NCBI GenBank assembly: GCA_002728715.1 | Contig: PBVQ01000008.1 | Location: forward strand, 1 to 64,000 | Direction: 5' to 3' | Length of the DNA: 64,000 nt | From: Dehalococcoidia bacterium | GTDB lineage: Bacteria; Chloroflexota; Dehalococcoidia; Lucifugimonadales; Lucifugimonadaceae | In this document: positions 27,038-35,270 of the stretch, in pieces | Numbering within the stretch: the stretch's first letter is position 1 | Layout of the letters: each line of letters starts with the position of its first letter | Program-made: the position numbers and the translations under genes | The notes under the pieces: model-generated | The model's input: the letters and a program-made list of their open reading frames with translations, nothing else | The model's database searches: none | What the model was told of the DNA's origin: nothing

Positions 27038-28512
27038 TCGAAAAGAAAGCATATTTGGGTTTAGATATAGGAACAACTGCGATAAAAATTATTGCTACAG
27101 ATTCGAATAGTAATTTAATTTGTAATGCAACAGAAAAACTAAAAATATATCACCCGCACCCTGGTTGGTCCGAACAAGACCCAATAGATTGGTGGAATGC
27201 TACAAAAAAAGTTTTGCTTAAAGTAAAAAAAAATCTAGATGCTAAAAATTATCAAATTGTTTCTATGGGTTTTTCAGGACAAATGCACTCCTTAGTAATG
27301 TTAGATAAAAATAATAATCCAATACATAACTCAATATTGTGGAATGATGTTAGAACTAAAAACGAGTGCAAAGAAATTAGAAAAATATTTGGGAAAAAAA
27401 TTTATGACATTACAGGTAATCCAGCGTTAGAGGGCTTTACAGCCCCAAAAATAATATGGATGAAAAAAAACCTTCCGGAAAAATATAAACTTATAAAAAA
27501 AATCATGCTACCAAAAGACTATATTAGGTTTAGATTAACTGGAAAAATAATGACTGATCCTTCGGATGCTACTGGAACTCTCTTATACGATATCAAGCAA
27601 AATAATTGGTCTGAATTTATTTGCAACAAACTTGGCATAGACAAAAAAATACTACCAAGAGTTAACGCCTCACATAAATTTTCTGGAAAACTAACTAGTA
27701 AAATTGTTGCAGATTTGAATCTTGATAAAAATATATTCATTGTGACCGGTGGTGCAGATAATGCATGCTCCTTATTGTCTATCAATAATATTAATAATTC
27801 TGCAGTAATTAGTCTTGGTACATCTGGAACTATTATGATCCCTACAGAGAGATTAGTAATAGATAAAGTTACAGGAATTCACTTAATGAAGCATACTTTA
27901 CCTGAATTTAATTATCGTATGGGCGTAATTCTTTCAGCAGGCTCTTCATTAAATTGGTGGCAAAAAATTTTACCTAATAAAACAATAGATCAGATTATTA
28001 AAATTGCCAAAAGAGCAGATAAACATGAAGACCAAGTTATATTTTTACCTTACTTATCTGGTGAAAGAACTCCTCATCAAAATCCAGACGCAAGAGGAGT
28101 ATTTTTTGGAATCAATGCAAGTTCTTCAAGCTCTGAATTAACTCATGCTGTTTTGCAGGGAATAGGATTTGCCATAAAAAATTCTTTAGATATTTTGAGT
28201 AAAGATCATAAAATTTCTTCAGCGATCATAGTTGGAGGTGGAGGAAAATCAAATAAATGGTCTCAAATAATTTGCGATATATTAAATCTAAAACTTATAC
28301 GTTACGAGATAAATGATGGTGCAGCTTTAGGTGCATCATATCTTGGCAAGATAGGATTTAGCAAAGATTTTAATTTAGACAACCATCTTCAACGAAGGAA
28401 TGAAAATTTTAGGGTCTTTAAACCCAAACTAAATAATCATAAATTTTATAAAAATGTATATAAAAATTATAATAATTTATATAAAATTCTTACCAAACAG
28501 TTTAAGAAATAA
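27031..28512 (+). CDS. xylB: Xylulokinase (FGGY family)
   Basis: Sugar kinase of 493 residues, most like xylulokinase, which phosphorylates D-xylulose for entry to the pentose phosphate pathway. The N-terminal ATPase fold shows GLDIGTTAIK. The substrate side carries HPGWSEQDPIDWW and GFSGQMHSLV, typical of XylB. The FGGY signature regions are LPKDYIRFRLTG, GGADNA and LPYLSGERTPH, with GGGGKSNKW in the C-terminal half. It starts at TTG 27031, overlapping the cupin stop. Other FGGY substrates such as ribulose cannot be excluded, but the SGQMH and SGERTPH blocks favour xylulose. Confidence 0.9.
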   Translation: MLIEKKAYLGLDIGTTAIKIIATDSNSNLICNATEKLKIYHPHPGWSEQDPIDWWNATKKVLLKVKKNLDAKNYQIVSMGFSGQMHSLVMLDKNNNPIHNSILWNDVRTKNECKEIRKIFGKKIYDITGNPALEGFTAPKIIWMKKNLPEKYKLIKKIMLPKDYIRFRLTGKIMTDPSDATGTLLYDIKQNNWSEFICNKLGIDKKILPRVNASHKFSGKLTSKIVADLNLDKNIFIVTGGADNACSLLSINNINNSAVISLGTSGTIMIPTERLVIDKVTGIHLMKHTLPEFNYRMGVILSAGSSLNWWQKILPNKTIDQIIKIAKRADKHEDQVIFLPYLSGERTPHQNPDARGVFFGINASSSSSELTHAVLQGIGFAIKNSLDILSKDHKISSAIIVGGGGKSNKWSQIICDILNLKLIRYEINDGAALGASYLGKIGFSKDFNLDNHLQRRNENFRVFKPKLNNHKFYKNVYKNYNNLYKILTKQFKK

Positions 28513-28517
28513 ATTTT

Positions 28518-29522
28518 ATGAATTATAAACTTTTTGGGAGAACAGGTATATATATTAGTCCATTAATTTTGGGCTGTATGATGTTTGGGCAAAAAACAAA
28601 TTATAAAGATAGCGCTGAAATTATTGATAAGTCAATTGACTTAGGAATAAATTTTTTTGACACAGCAAATGTATATGGAAACGGTGCATCGGAAGAGTTT
28701 GTTGGAAAGGCGTTAAAAGAGAATAAAAAAAGAAGTGATATATTTCTTGCAACAAAAGTTAACTCAAGAATGTCAGATAAGCCAAATGATTTAGGAAACA
28801 GTAGAAATAATATTATAAATCAATGCGAAAATAGTTTAAAAAGACTACAAACTGATTATATTGATTTATACCAACTTCATAGACCAAGTAATTATATCGC
28901 TATAGACGAGACTTTAAAAGCCTTGGACGATTTGATTAGAGATGGAAAGGTAAGGTATATAGGGTCAAGCAATTTTGGATCTTGGCAAGTTGTTGAATCT
29001 TTGTGGGCTTCAGAAAAATATGGATTAAATAGGTTTGTTAGCGAACAATCTCCTTTCAATTTAGCAGATAGAAGGGCCGAGAGAGAGCATATACAAATGT
29101 GTAAAACATATGACTTGGCATTTATACCATGGTCTCCTCTTGGAGGGGGAGGACTTACAGGAAAATATGTAAGAACTTCTAAACAAGAAACAGGAACAAG
29201 ATTTGGCGATGAAACGGATACAAAAAAAATAAAAAGATTCAATTTGGAAGTATTAAATATTACTGATGGTTTATCAAAAATATCCAATAATAACAACTGC
29301 TCTATTGCACAAGTCGCACTTTCATGGGTAATGTCTCAAAATGGCGTGACTGCCCCAATAATAGGACCTAGAACAATAGAGCAATTAGATGATAATATAG
29401 GAGCTATAAATATTAAATTATCGGAAAAAGAAATGACTTTTATAGACGAAATTGCAAAACCTGGATCAAATACCGCAGATTTTTATGAAGCTAGTTTTGC
29501 ACCAAACTTATTTAGGCCTTAA
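28518..29522 (+). CDS. Aldo/keto reductase
   Basis: NADP-dependent oxidoreductase with a TIM-barrel AKR fold, 334 residues. The catalytic tetrad is visible: Asp in FFDTANVYG, Tyr in the same block, Lys in LATKV and His in QLHRPS. The cofactor region is the late GVTAPIIGPRTIEQLDDN. It belongs to the AKR11/12/13-like bacterial group that reduces aldehydes or oxidises sugars. Position between xylulokinase and a uronate-dehydrogenase-like gene suggests a sugar substrate, such as an aldose or uronate. It begins 5 bases after the xylB stop. Confidence 0.92.
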   Translation: MNYKLFGRTGIYISPLILGCMMFGQKTNYKDSAEIIDKSIDLGINFFDTANVYGNGASEEFVGKALKENKKRSDIFLATKVNSRMSDKPNDLGNSRNNIINQCENSLKRLQTDYIDLYQLHRPSNYIAIDETLKALDDLIRDGKVRYIGSSNFGSWQVVESLWASEKYGLNRFVSEQSPFNLADRRAEREHIQMCKTYDLAFIPWSPLGGGGLTGKYVRTSKQETGTRFGDETDTKKIKRFNLEVLNITDGLSKISNNNNCSIAQVALSWVMSQNGVTAPIIGPRTIEQLDDNIGAINIKLSEKEMTFIDEIAKPGSNTADFYEASFAPNLFRP

Positions 29523-29524
29523 GG

Positions 29525-30316
29525 ATGAAAAAGAAAAAAATACTAATAACTGGTGGAGCTGGATTAATAGGATCAATTTTAATAAAAAATCTTGGGCACA
29601 AGTATGAATTCTCCTCCATAGATTTAAGAAAAGTTGAAGGAATAGAATCCACAGAATCTAGCCTTGATAACCTTTCTCAAATAATTCCAGCTTTCAAAAA
29701 TATTGATACGGTAATTCATCTTGCAGCAGACCCTGCACCAGATGGCAGCTGGGATTCTGTGCTAAAAAATAACCTTATTTCGACATATAATGTTTTTGAA
29801 GCTTCAAGAATTAATAAAGTTAAAAGAGTTATTTTTGCTAGCTCTAACCATTCTGAAGGTGGAAATTATTTAGATGCTCCTTGGAAGCATATTTGTAATG
29901 GCAATTTCGATCTTCTAAAAGAAAATGATTATGATTTAATTACAGAAAATCATAATATAAGGCCAGACGGACTTTATGGTGTATCAAAAGCTTACGGAGA
30001 AGCATTAGGCAGTTATTACAATGATTATCACAACTTAAGTTCTTTTCATCTAAGGATTGGATGGGTAATAAAGGGTGATGATCCAACTTTTTCTCCTTTT
30101 GCTCTTTCTCTGTGGTTGAGTTATAGAGACGTAACTCAAATTATGGAACTTTGTATTGATGCTCCTAAATCATATCAATACGATATATTTAACGCCACTT
30201 CTGATAACCAATGGAAAATTTTCTCTATAGAAAAAATTAAAAACAAACTTGGATATAAACCAAAAGATAGGGCATTGTCAGAATATACACCAAGGGAATA
30301 TAACAAGAATATATAA
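29525..30316 (+). CDS. NAD-dependent epimerase/dehydratase, uronate dehydrogenase-like
   Basis: Extended SDR-type protein of 263 residues. ITGGAGLIGS is the NAD-binding loop, HLAADPAP an early active-site block, SSNHSEGG the Ser/Thr segment, and YGVSKAYGEALG holds the catalytic Tyr and Lys. HLAAxPxP, SSNH and DGLYGVSKxxGE are characteristic of bacterial uronate dehydrogenases, which oxidise glucuronate or galacturonate to the aldarolactone. The length fits (about 265). It overlaps the downstream EamA gene by one base. Assignment as Udh is likely but rests on motif likeness. Confidence 0.8.
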   Translation: MKKKKILITGGAGLIGSILIKNLGHKYEFSSIDLRKVEGIESTESSLDNLSQIIPAFKNIDTVIHLAADPAPDGSWDSVLKNNLISTYNVFEASRINKVKRVIFASSNHSEGGNYLDAPWKHICNGNFDLLKENDYDLITENHNIRPDGLYGVSKAYGEALGSYYNDYHNLSSFHLRIGWVIKGDDPTFSPFALSLWLSYRDVTQIMELCIDAPKSYQYDIFNATSDNQWKIFSIEKIKNKLGYKPKDRALSEYTPREYNKNI

Positions 30317-31221
30317 TGGAATTTTCTTGGTTCTATGCCGCTATACTATCATCATTAATTTATACAATCATCACACTTGGGGATAAATGGCTTATTTCTT
30401 GGCTTAAACTTCCTTTACCCAATTTTTTCTTGTTTGTTGGAATAGTTCAGTTTATTACTTCTATCCTAATTTTTATAATTTTTGGTATTCCTGAGCTTGT
30501 TTTTTATAATATTTTTTTCTCATATCTAGGAGGTTTTATGTGGGGTATAGCCCTAATGCTTATGTTTAAGGTCTTAAGACATGAAGAAGCTGGGAGAGTC
30601 ACTCCTATATGGCAGACTTCTCCAATCTTTGCAGCAATTGCAGGAATGATTTTCCTTAATGAAAATATTGATAAAAACTTATGGGTAGCAATTTTTCTTG
30701 TGGTTTGTGGAGCATTCTTAATTTCCTCAAATACATCATATATAAGAAAAATAAGTTTTAATAAAAAGTTACTAATTGTTTTATTAGGAGCAGTAATTAT
30801 CGGCTTTGCTCAAGTTTCATTAAAGGTAGGCTCGGAAAATCTTTCCGTTACTCATAATTTAGCAGTAAGGGCATTAGGATTAACAACGTCGATCGGATTA
30901 CCCTTTGCAAAATTCGATAAAATTAAAGAATTATCAACTTTTATTTTTTCAAACAAAAAAGCTATGCCTATATTCTTGATAGAAGGCATATTTCCACTTT
31001 TAGGCAACTTATGTGTTTTATATGCTTTAGCCAATGGTCCAGTATCCTTGGTAAGCCCTTTACTTGGTACAAGGCCTATATTTCTAATTGGAATTATATT
31101 AATATTTGGACCATTATCAAAGAAGTATTTAAATGAAAAACTAGAAAGATCTCAAGTATCAATTAAGGTTATTTCAACCATGCTTGTTGTTTCTGGGGTT
31201 GTCATTATCTCTTCTCAATGA
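30316..31221 (+). CDS. EamA/DMT-family transporter
   Basis: Membrane protein of 301 residues with about ten hydrophobic helices arranged as two EamA repeats. The helix order and charged loops (EAGRVTPIWQTSPIFAAIAGM; ANGPVSLVSPLLGTRPIFLIG in the second repeat) match the drug/metabolite transporter superfamily, which usually exports metabolites or amino acids. Its place inside the sugar block suggests efflux or uptake of a sugar derivative, but that is inference. It starts at ATG 30316, overlapping the previous stop by one base. Confidence 0.87.
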   Translation: MEFSWFYAAILSSLIYTIITLGDKWLISWLKLPLPNFFLFVGIVQFITSILIFIIFGIPELVFYNIFFSYLGGFMWGIALMLMFKVLRHEEAGRVTPIWQTSPIFAAIAGMIFLNENIDKNLWVAIFLVVCGAFLISSNTSYIRKISFNKKLLIVLLGAVIIGFAQVSLKVGSENLSVTHNLAVRALGLTTSIGLPFAKFDKIKELSTFIFSNKKAMPIFLIEGIFPLLGNLCVLYALANGPVSLVSPLLGTRPIFLIGIILIFGPLSKKYLNEKLERSQVSIKVISTMLVVSGVVIISSQ

Positions 31222-31257
31222 AATAATAAAAAAAATATTACCACGGGATAAATTAAA

Positions 31258-32124
31258 ATGATCTTAGGAGTTTCAGGGTTTGTAAAAGGAGACTGGAAAA
31301 ACATAGATGAGATAGTGATGGATAAAGTTGCAAGCCTTGGTTTCAAGACTTTACAAATCAGAATTTCTGATCCTTTTTCAACAACTCTGAAAGATATAGA
31401 AAAAATTAAAACTCTATATAAAAAATTTGATTTTTATATGCCTCAAACAGTTGGGAATTATGGTGGAAATTTAATTTCTGAAAATAAAGACCTCAGAGAA
31501 AAAGACATCATTTTCTTAAAGAGAATGATTGATATAACAAATGAATTAGAGTCGCCTAATACATATCTCAGACCTGGCAGTCACAACATTAATGGCGCAT
31601 GGAAACCACATAAAAATAATTATAACGAAAAAACTTGGGACACATTAATTGAGAGCACAAAAATTGTTTGCGATTATGCAGAGAAAAAAGATGTTATGAT
31701 AGCTGTTGAGGGTGGGGTAGCCTGCCCTGTTAATTCACCCAAAAAAGTCAAAGATTTATTTGAGAAAGTAGACTCTAAAAATTTAGGATTAAACATGGAT
31801 CCAGTAAATTTTATAAAAGACCTTGATACTGCATATAAAAACACAGATTTAATAAATGAATTTTATCATCTTATTCCGCATAACATAATTGGATGCCACG
31901 CAAAAGATTTCAAAATTATTGAAGGCTTATTACCACATTTTGAAGAAACAATTATTGGCAGTGAAGATAGCATGCTTGATAATGACTCTCTGCTAAAAGG
32001 ATTAAGTAAAATAAATCCCGATGCACATGTTTTAATTGAACATTTGGCAGATGACGATATCCCGAAAGCATTAGCTGGACTAAATAATGTAGCAAAAAGA
32101 AACAAAATAATTTGGGATGATTAA
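31258..32124 (+). CDS. Sugar phosphate isomerase/epimerase-like TIM-barrel protein
   Basis: Xylose-isomerase-like (AP_endonuc_2) protein of 288 residues. Visible metal-binding features are EGGVACP after the fourth strand (Glu ligand), LNMDPVNFI (Asp) and GCHAKDF (His, Asp), with LIEHLADDD (Glu) at the end, the standard sugar isomerase/epimerase metal site. It lies 3 bases ahead of an SDR gene. Members convert keto- or aldo-sugars or inositol derivatives; substrate cannot be inferred beyond the sugar context. Confidence 0.87.
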   Translation: MILGVSGFVKGDWKNIDEIVMDKVASLGFKTLQIRISDPFSTTLKDIEKIKTLYKKFDFYMPQTVGNYGGNLISENKDLREKDIIFLKRMIDITNELESPNTYLRPGSHNINGAWKPHKNNYNEKTWDTLIESTKIVCDYAEKKDVMIAVEGGVACPVNSPKKVKDLFEKVDSKNLGLNMDPVNFIKDLDTAYKNTDLINEFYHLIPHNIIGCHAKDFKIIEGLLPHFEETIIGSEDSMLDNDSLLKGLSKINPDAHVLIEHLADDDIPKALAGLNNVAKRNKIIWDD

Positions 32125-32127
32125 AAA

Positions 32128-32871
32128 ATGTATAAGGATATTAAAGATAAAAAAATTATTATAACTGGGTCTGCAACTGGTATTGGTAAATCCGTAACCG
32201 CAAGACTTTGCGCATTTGGTGCTAAAGTTGCAGCCTTGGATATTAATAAAGAAAAAGGCTCTGAAACAGTATTTAATGCAGTTGAGTATGGCGGTGATAT
32301 TAAGTTTTTTGAAATAGATGTAAAAGATGAGATTAGTGTAAAAAAAAATATAGAAGAAGCAACTAATTGGTTGGGTGGTATCGAAGTTCTTATTCATATT
32401 GCTGGAATTTTAGAAGGTGCAGATACGGAAATAAATAACTTTCCTGAAGATATTTGGGATAAAGTTATAGATGTAAATTTAAGAGGTTCTTTTCTTGTCA
32501 CAAAATACGTTTCAAAAGTTATGATAAAACAAAATTCTGGAGTGATTATTCTAACTGCTTCAGGTGCAGGGGTACATGGAGGAAGCTCTTCTTACGCATA
32601 CGGTTCATCAAAAGGAGGAGTTCATGGTTTAAGTCTAGTTCTTGAACAAAATTTATCAAAGTATAACATAAGAGTTAATGATGTTTTACCGGGAAGTGTA
32701 AAAACCCCACTTAAAGTAAAAAATGTTAAAGATACGCATAAAAATAATGATAAATTATCAGTAGACCAAAGAATAGAAGAGTTAGTTTCACCAGATGAAA
32801 TATCTAAAGTTTATGCTTTTTTAGCAAGTGATGAAGCAAGCATGATCAAAGGAAGCATAAGAACAAAATAA
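32128..32871 (+). CDS. Short-chain dehydrogenase/reductase with shortened C-terminus
   Basis: Classical SDR of 247 residues. ITGSATGIGKSV is the NAD(P) loop, LIHIAGIL replaces the usual NNAG block, and YAYGSSKGG carries the active-site Tyr-x3-Lys. The protein ends ASDEASMIKGSIRTK, stopping where most SDRs continue with a DGG-containing strand, so the last strand is missing or altered; the next codons in other frames do not restore it. Probably an alcohol or sugar dehydrogenase in the preceding sugar block, possibly weakened by the truncation. Confidence 0.85.
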   Translation: MYKDIKDKKIIITGSATGIGKSVTARLCAFGAKVAALDINKEKGSETVFNAVEYGGDIKFFEIDVKDEISVKKNIEEATNWLGGIEVLIHIAGILEGADTEINNFPEDIWDKVIDVNLRGSFLVTKYVSKVMIKQNSGVIILTASGAGVHGGSSSYAYGSSKGGVHGLSLVLEQNLSKYNIRVNDVLPGSVKTPLKVKNVKDTHKNNDKLSVDQRIEELVSPDEISKVYAFLASDEASMIKGSIRTK

Positions 32872-32910
32872 ATGATAAAATTCAATGAGGATATAAATCT
32901 TATAGATTTC

Positions 32911-32940
32911 TTGACATTATCTTAATAAGTTCTAGATATT
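32911..32940 (+). promoter_or_regulatory. Probable sigma-70-type promoter
   Basis: TTGACA (32911-32916) is a perfect -35 element, followed after 18 bases by GATATT (32935-32940). It lies 62 bases upstream of the secreted repeat-protein gene and is the best candidate for its promoter; the -10 match is only moderate. Confidence 0.5.
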
Positions 32941-33001
32941 ATCTAAATAAGGTTAATACATAAACTGTTTTAGTTTTGATAATAACTCTAAGGAAAATAA
33001 A

Positions 33002-33823
33002 ATGAAAAGAAAATTAATATTAGGCTTTACTGCAGGATTATTAGGAGCCCTGTCTATAATAGGAGCTACCTTTGCTAATGAAGGTGAAAATAAAAAAGAT
33101 AACTTTCAAGCCAGGGTTGCTGAATTATTAGGTATAGAGCAGGAAACTTACTCTAAAGCCCTTATAACTGCTAAGCAAGAATTTAAGTTGCTTGAACAAG
33201 AAAAAAGACTTGAAGATATGAAAGAAAAGCTTAGTTCAGCTGTTTCAGAAGGTAAAATTACTGAAGAAGAAGCTAATGAAAAAATCGAATCTATTACTAC
33301 AATGCATAATTGGATAAATTCTGAACCTGAAGCTACTGACATTCTCAAGGATGCAAAAAAAAGTTCTGAAATGAAGGGCCTCAGTATTGAAGAAATACTT
33401 GCAATTCTAGTCTCAGAAGATTCAATTACTGAAGAAGATTCAGATGAAATTATTAGCTGGATAAATTCAAAACCAGAAGGTATTGAGCATATAAAAAGTA
33501 AAAAAGGCAAAATTAAAATGATGGGTAAAGGGAACAAAAGCCATATGAAGGGTAAATCTCAACGCCCAGCGCCAGAAATTTCTTATGAAAATATTGAAAT
33601 CCAACTTTCTGAAGCTGTTACATCAGGAGAAATGTCAGATGAAGAGGCTGAAATAAAACTTACTCAAATAAAAGAAAAAAAAGATTGTGATGCAAATAAG
33701 TCTAATGATAATGTGAGTATTTCTGCCGAACAAATTCGAATGATGATTTATGAATCAATAAAAAATGGAAAAATAACTGAAGATCAAGCAAAAGTAAAAT
33801 ATTCACAGTTAGTTTCCAAGTAA
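33002..33823 (+). CDS. Secreted protein with four short helix-turn repeats
   Basis: A 273-residue protein with a Sec signal peptide (hydrophobic residues ~5-21, likely cut after ATFA at residue 25). The mature part is highly charged and contains four related segments at residues ~72-107, 127-160, 194-226 and 240-271. Each has a helix, then a G-x-I/M-T/S-E/D-E-x-A turn and a second helix; residues GKITEEEA, DSITEEDS, GEMSDEEA and GKITEDQA mark the turns. A Lys/Met/Gly-rich linker (~165-188) separates the halves. This resembles DUF2680/YckD-like repeats. Function unknown; a surface, metal-related or scaffold role is possible. It has its own probable promoter and a strong terminator. Confidence 0.75.
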   Translation: MKRKLILGFTAGLLGALSIIGATFANEGENKKDNFQARVAELLGIEQETYSKALITAKQEFKLLEQEKRLEDMKEKLSSAVSEGKITEEEANEKIESITTMHNWINSEPEATDILKDAKKSSEMKGLSIEEILAILVSEDSITEEDSDEIISWINSKPEGIEHIKSKKGKIKMMGKGNKSHMKGKSQRPAPEISYENIEIQLSEAVTSGEMSDEEAEIKLTQIKEKKDCDANKSNDNVSISAEQIRMMIYESIKNGKITEDQAKVKYSQLVSK

Positions 33824-33843
33824 ACCTCATAATAAATATGATG

Positions 33844-33877
33844 AAAAAGCACCTGATAAATTCAGGTGCTTTTTTTC
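33844..33877 (+). terminator. Rho-independent terminator
   Basis: AGCACCTGA and TCAGGTGCT form a perfect 9-base-pair stem around a TAAAT loop, preceded by A residues and followed by a T-run. It ends transcription of the secreted repeat-protein gene and shows that the following aldolase gene must start at 33902, downstream of the hairpin. Confidence 0.9.
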
Positions 33878-33901
33878 TTTACATATGATATAAATATCAT
33901 A

Positions 33902-34810
33902 ATGCTAAAAGATTCAAAATATAGAGGTATTTTTGGAATACCTGCAACTCCATTCAACGAAGATGAAAGTTTAGATTTATACTCTTTGGAAAAAGTTTTA
34001 GATTTTACGTTAAATAATGGTTGTCACGGCATAGTTATGCCTGTAATGGCAAGCGAATATCAATCATTGACAGACGAGGAAAAAAAAGTCATTTTCAAAA
34101 CCACTGCCAAAATTGTTGATAATAAATTACCAACTGTTGCCGGAGTTACAGGTGTATCAGATATACACTCAATTGAGCTGGCTAAGTATGCCGAAGATGT
34201 TGGCTTTGACTCAGTGATTACTATGCCACCACATAGTATGCCACCATCTGCATCACAAGTAAAAGAATTTTTTTCAAAAATTAATGATTCAATAAATATT
34301 CCTGTCTGGATTCAAAATCATCCAAAAGGATACCCATTATCAGCTGAGCAACTTATTGAACTCTGTAACTCATTTGAAAATATCTCATTAATAAAAGAAG
34401 AAACTGCATATTCCGGCCAAATGATCACAAATTTAATTCGAGGAGATTTAGAGAAAAATATCAAAAGTATCATGGGTGGTATGGGGTGTATGCATTTGAT
34501 ATCTGAATATAACAGAGGAGCTACCGGTAATATGCCTGCATCGCATTATGGTGACATACTTTCTAAAATATGGAATTTACTTGACTCAGGTTATGAAAAA
34601 CAAGCTATAGAAATGCATAACCGAATGATCCCTCTAATAAATTTTGAGATGATTTATGGAGCCCCAGCGTTTAAGGAAATTCTTGTTAAGAGAAAAATCA
34701 TTAGATACGCTACTACTAGATCACCAGGATTTAGATCTTTTGATGAATACGACTCCAGAGAATTAGAAAAACTAATTAAAAGTGTCGATGATTTATTTGA
34801 TTGGAGATAA
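33902..34810 (+). CDS. DapA/NAL-family aldolase or lyase lacking the usual catalytic Tyr
   Basis: TIM-barrel protein of 302 residues in the dihydrodipicolinate synthase/N-acetylneuraminate lyase family. The Schiff-base Lys is in LIKEETAY. The usual YNxP proton-relay Tyr is replaced: the segment reads WIQNHP. The usual GTTGE block is also altered (VMASEYQSLT). So it is not a true DapA; 2-keto-3-deoxy-sugar-acid aldolases and dehydratases of this family are better candidates. The start at ATG 33902 (MLKDSKYRGIFGIPATPF) is chosen because a longer frame would begin inside the terminator stem. It could act after the sugar-acid dehydratases in this window. Confidence 0.87.
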   Translation: MLKDSKYRGIFGIPATPFNEDESLDLYSLEKVLDFTLNNGCHGIVMPVMASEYQSLTDEEKKVIFKTTAKIVDNKLPTVAGVTGVSDIHSIELAKYAEDVGFDSVITMPPHSMPPSASQVKEFFSKINDSINIPVWIQNHPKGYPLSAEQLIELCNSFENISLIKEETAYSGQMITNLIRGDLEKNIKSIMGGMGCMHLISEYNRGATGNMPASHYGDILSKIWNLLDSGYEKQAIEMHNRMIPLINFEMIYGAPAFKEILVKRKIIRYATTRSPGFRSFDEYDSRELEKLIKSVDDLFDWR

Positions 34811-34867
34811 ATTTTACCTGTAAACGTATGAATCATGATCTAATTGCCCATAAACCAGAATTTATAG

Positions 34868-34896
34868 TTGACGATTTATAAAACTATTAATAAAAT
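34868..34896 (+). promoter_or_regulatory. groESL promoter (sigma-70 type)
   Basis: TTGACG (34868-34873) and TAAAAT (34891-34896) are separated by exactly 17 bases, a near-consensus housekeeping promoter 57 bases before the groES start. No CIRCE inverted repeat (TTAGCACTC-N9-GAGTGCTAA) is present in the 142-base gap, so HrcA control of the usual type is not evident. Confidence 0.75.
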
Positions 34897-34952
34897 TAAA
34901 TACTGGCGTAAGCAAATAAATTATATAAACAATTAATAGGAGATTAGATTTA

Positions 34953-35249
34953 GTGACAATTAAACTTAATCCACTTGGAGATAGAGTAGTGATACTTCCA
35001 TCTGAGGCTGAAGCTTCTACCTCTCCAGGAGGAATAATTATTCCTGACACAGCAAAAGAAAAGCCTCAGCAAGGCGAAATTGTAGCAGCTGGACCAGGAA
35101 GAACAACAGACGACGGAAAACTTGTAGATTTACCAGTAAAAGTTGGTCAATCTGTAATTTATTCAAAATATGCTGGTACTGAATACTCTGAAGGTGGAGT
35201 TGATTACCTAATTGTTAGAGAGAGCGATATACTCGCAATCGTTGATTAA
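34953..35249 (+). CDS. groES: Co-chaperonin GroES
   Basis: The 98-residue heptameric lid of the GroEL chaperonin. It begins [19 protein letters not shown], contains the mobile-loop segment ([13 protein letters not shown]) and ends in the typical [10 protein letters not shown]. The start is a GTG at 34953, with TAGGAG upstream. GroEL follows 21 bases later, the standard groESL operon. Confidence 0.97.
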   Translation: MTIKLNPLGDRVVILPSEAEASTSPGGIIIPDTAKEKPQQGEIVAAGPGRTTDDGKLVDLPVKVGQSVIYSKYAGTEYSEGGVDYLIVRESDILAIVD

Positions 35250-35270
35250 GAAAAGGGAGAATATAAAAAT

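Noticed and set aside
33866-33901. Longer N-terminus for the DapA-like protein from 33866
   Set aside because: The added residues (Phe-rich) are encoded by the terminator stem and T-run, so they are unlikely to be translated.
34811-34952. CIRCE element upstream of groES
   Set aside because: No TTAGCACTC/GAGTGCTAA arms were found in the 142-base gap.
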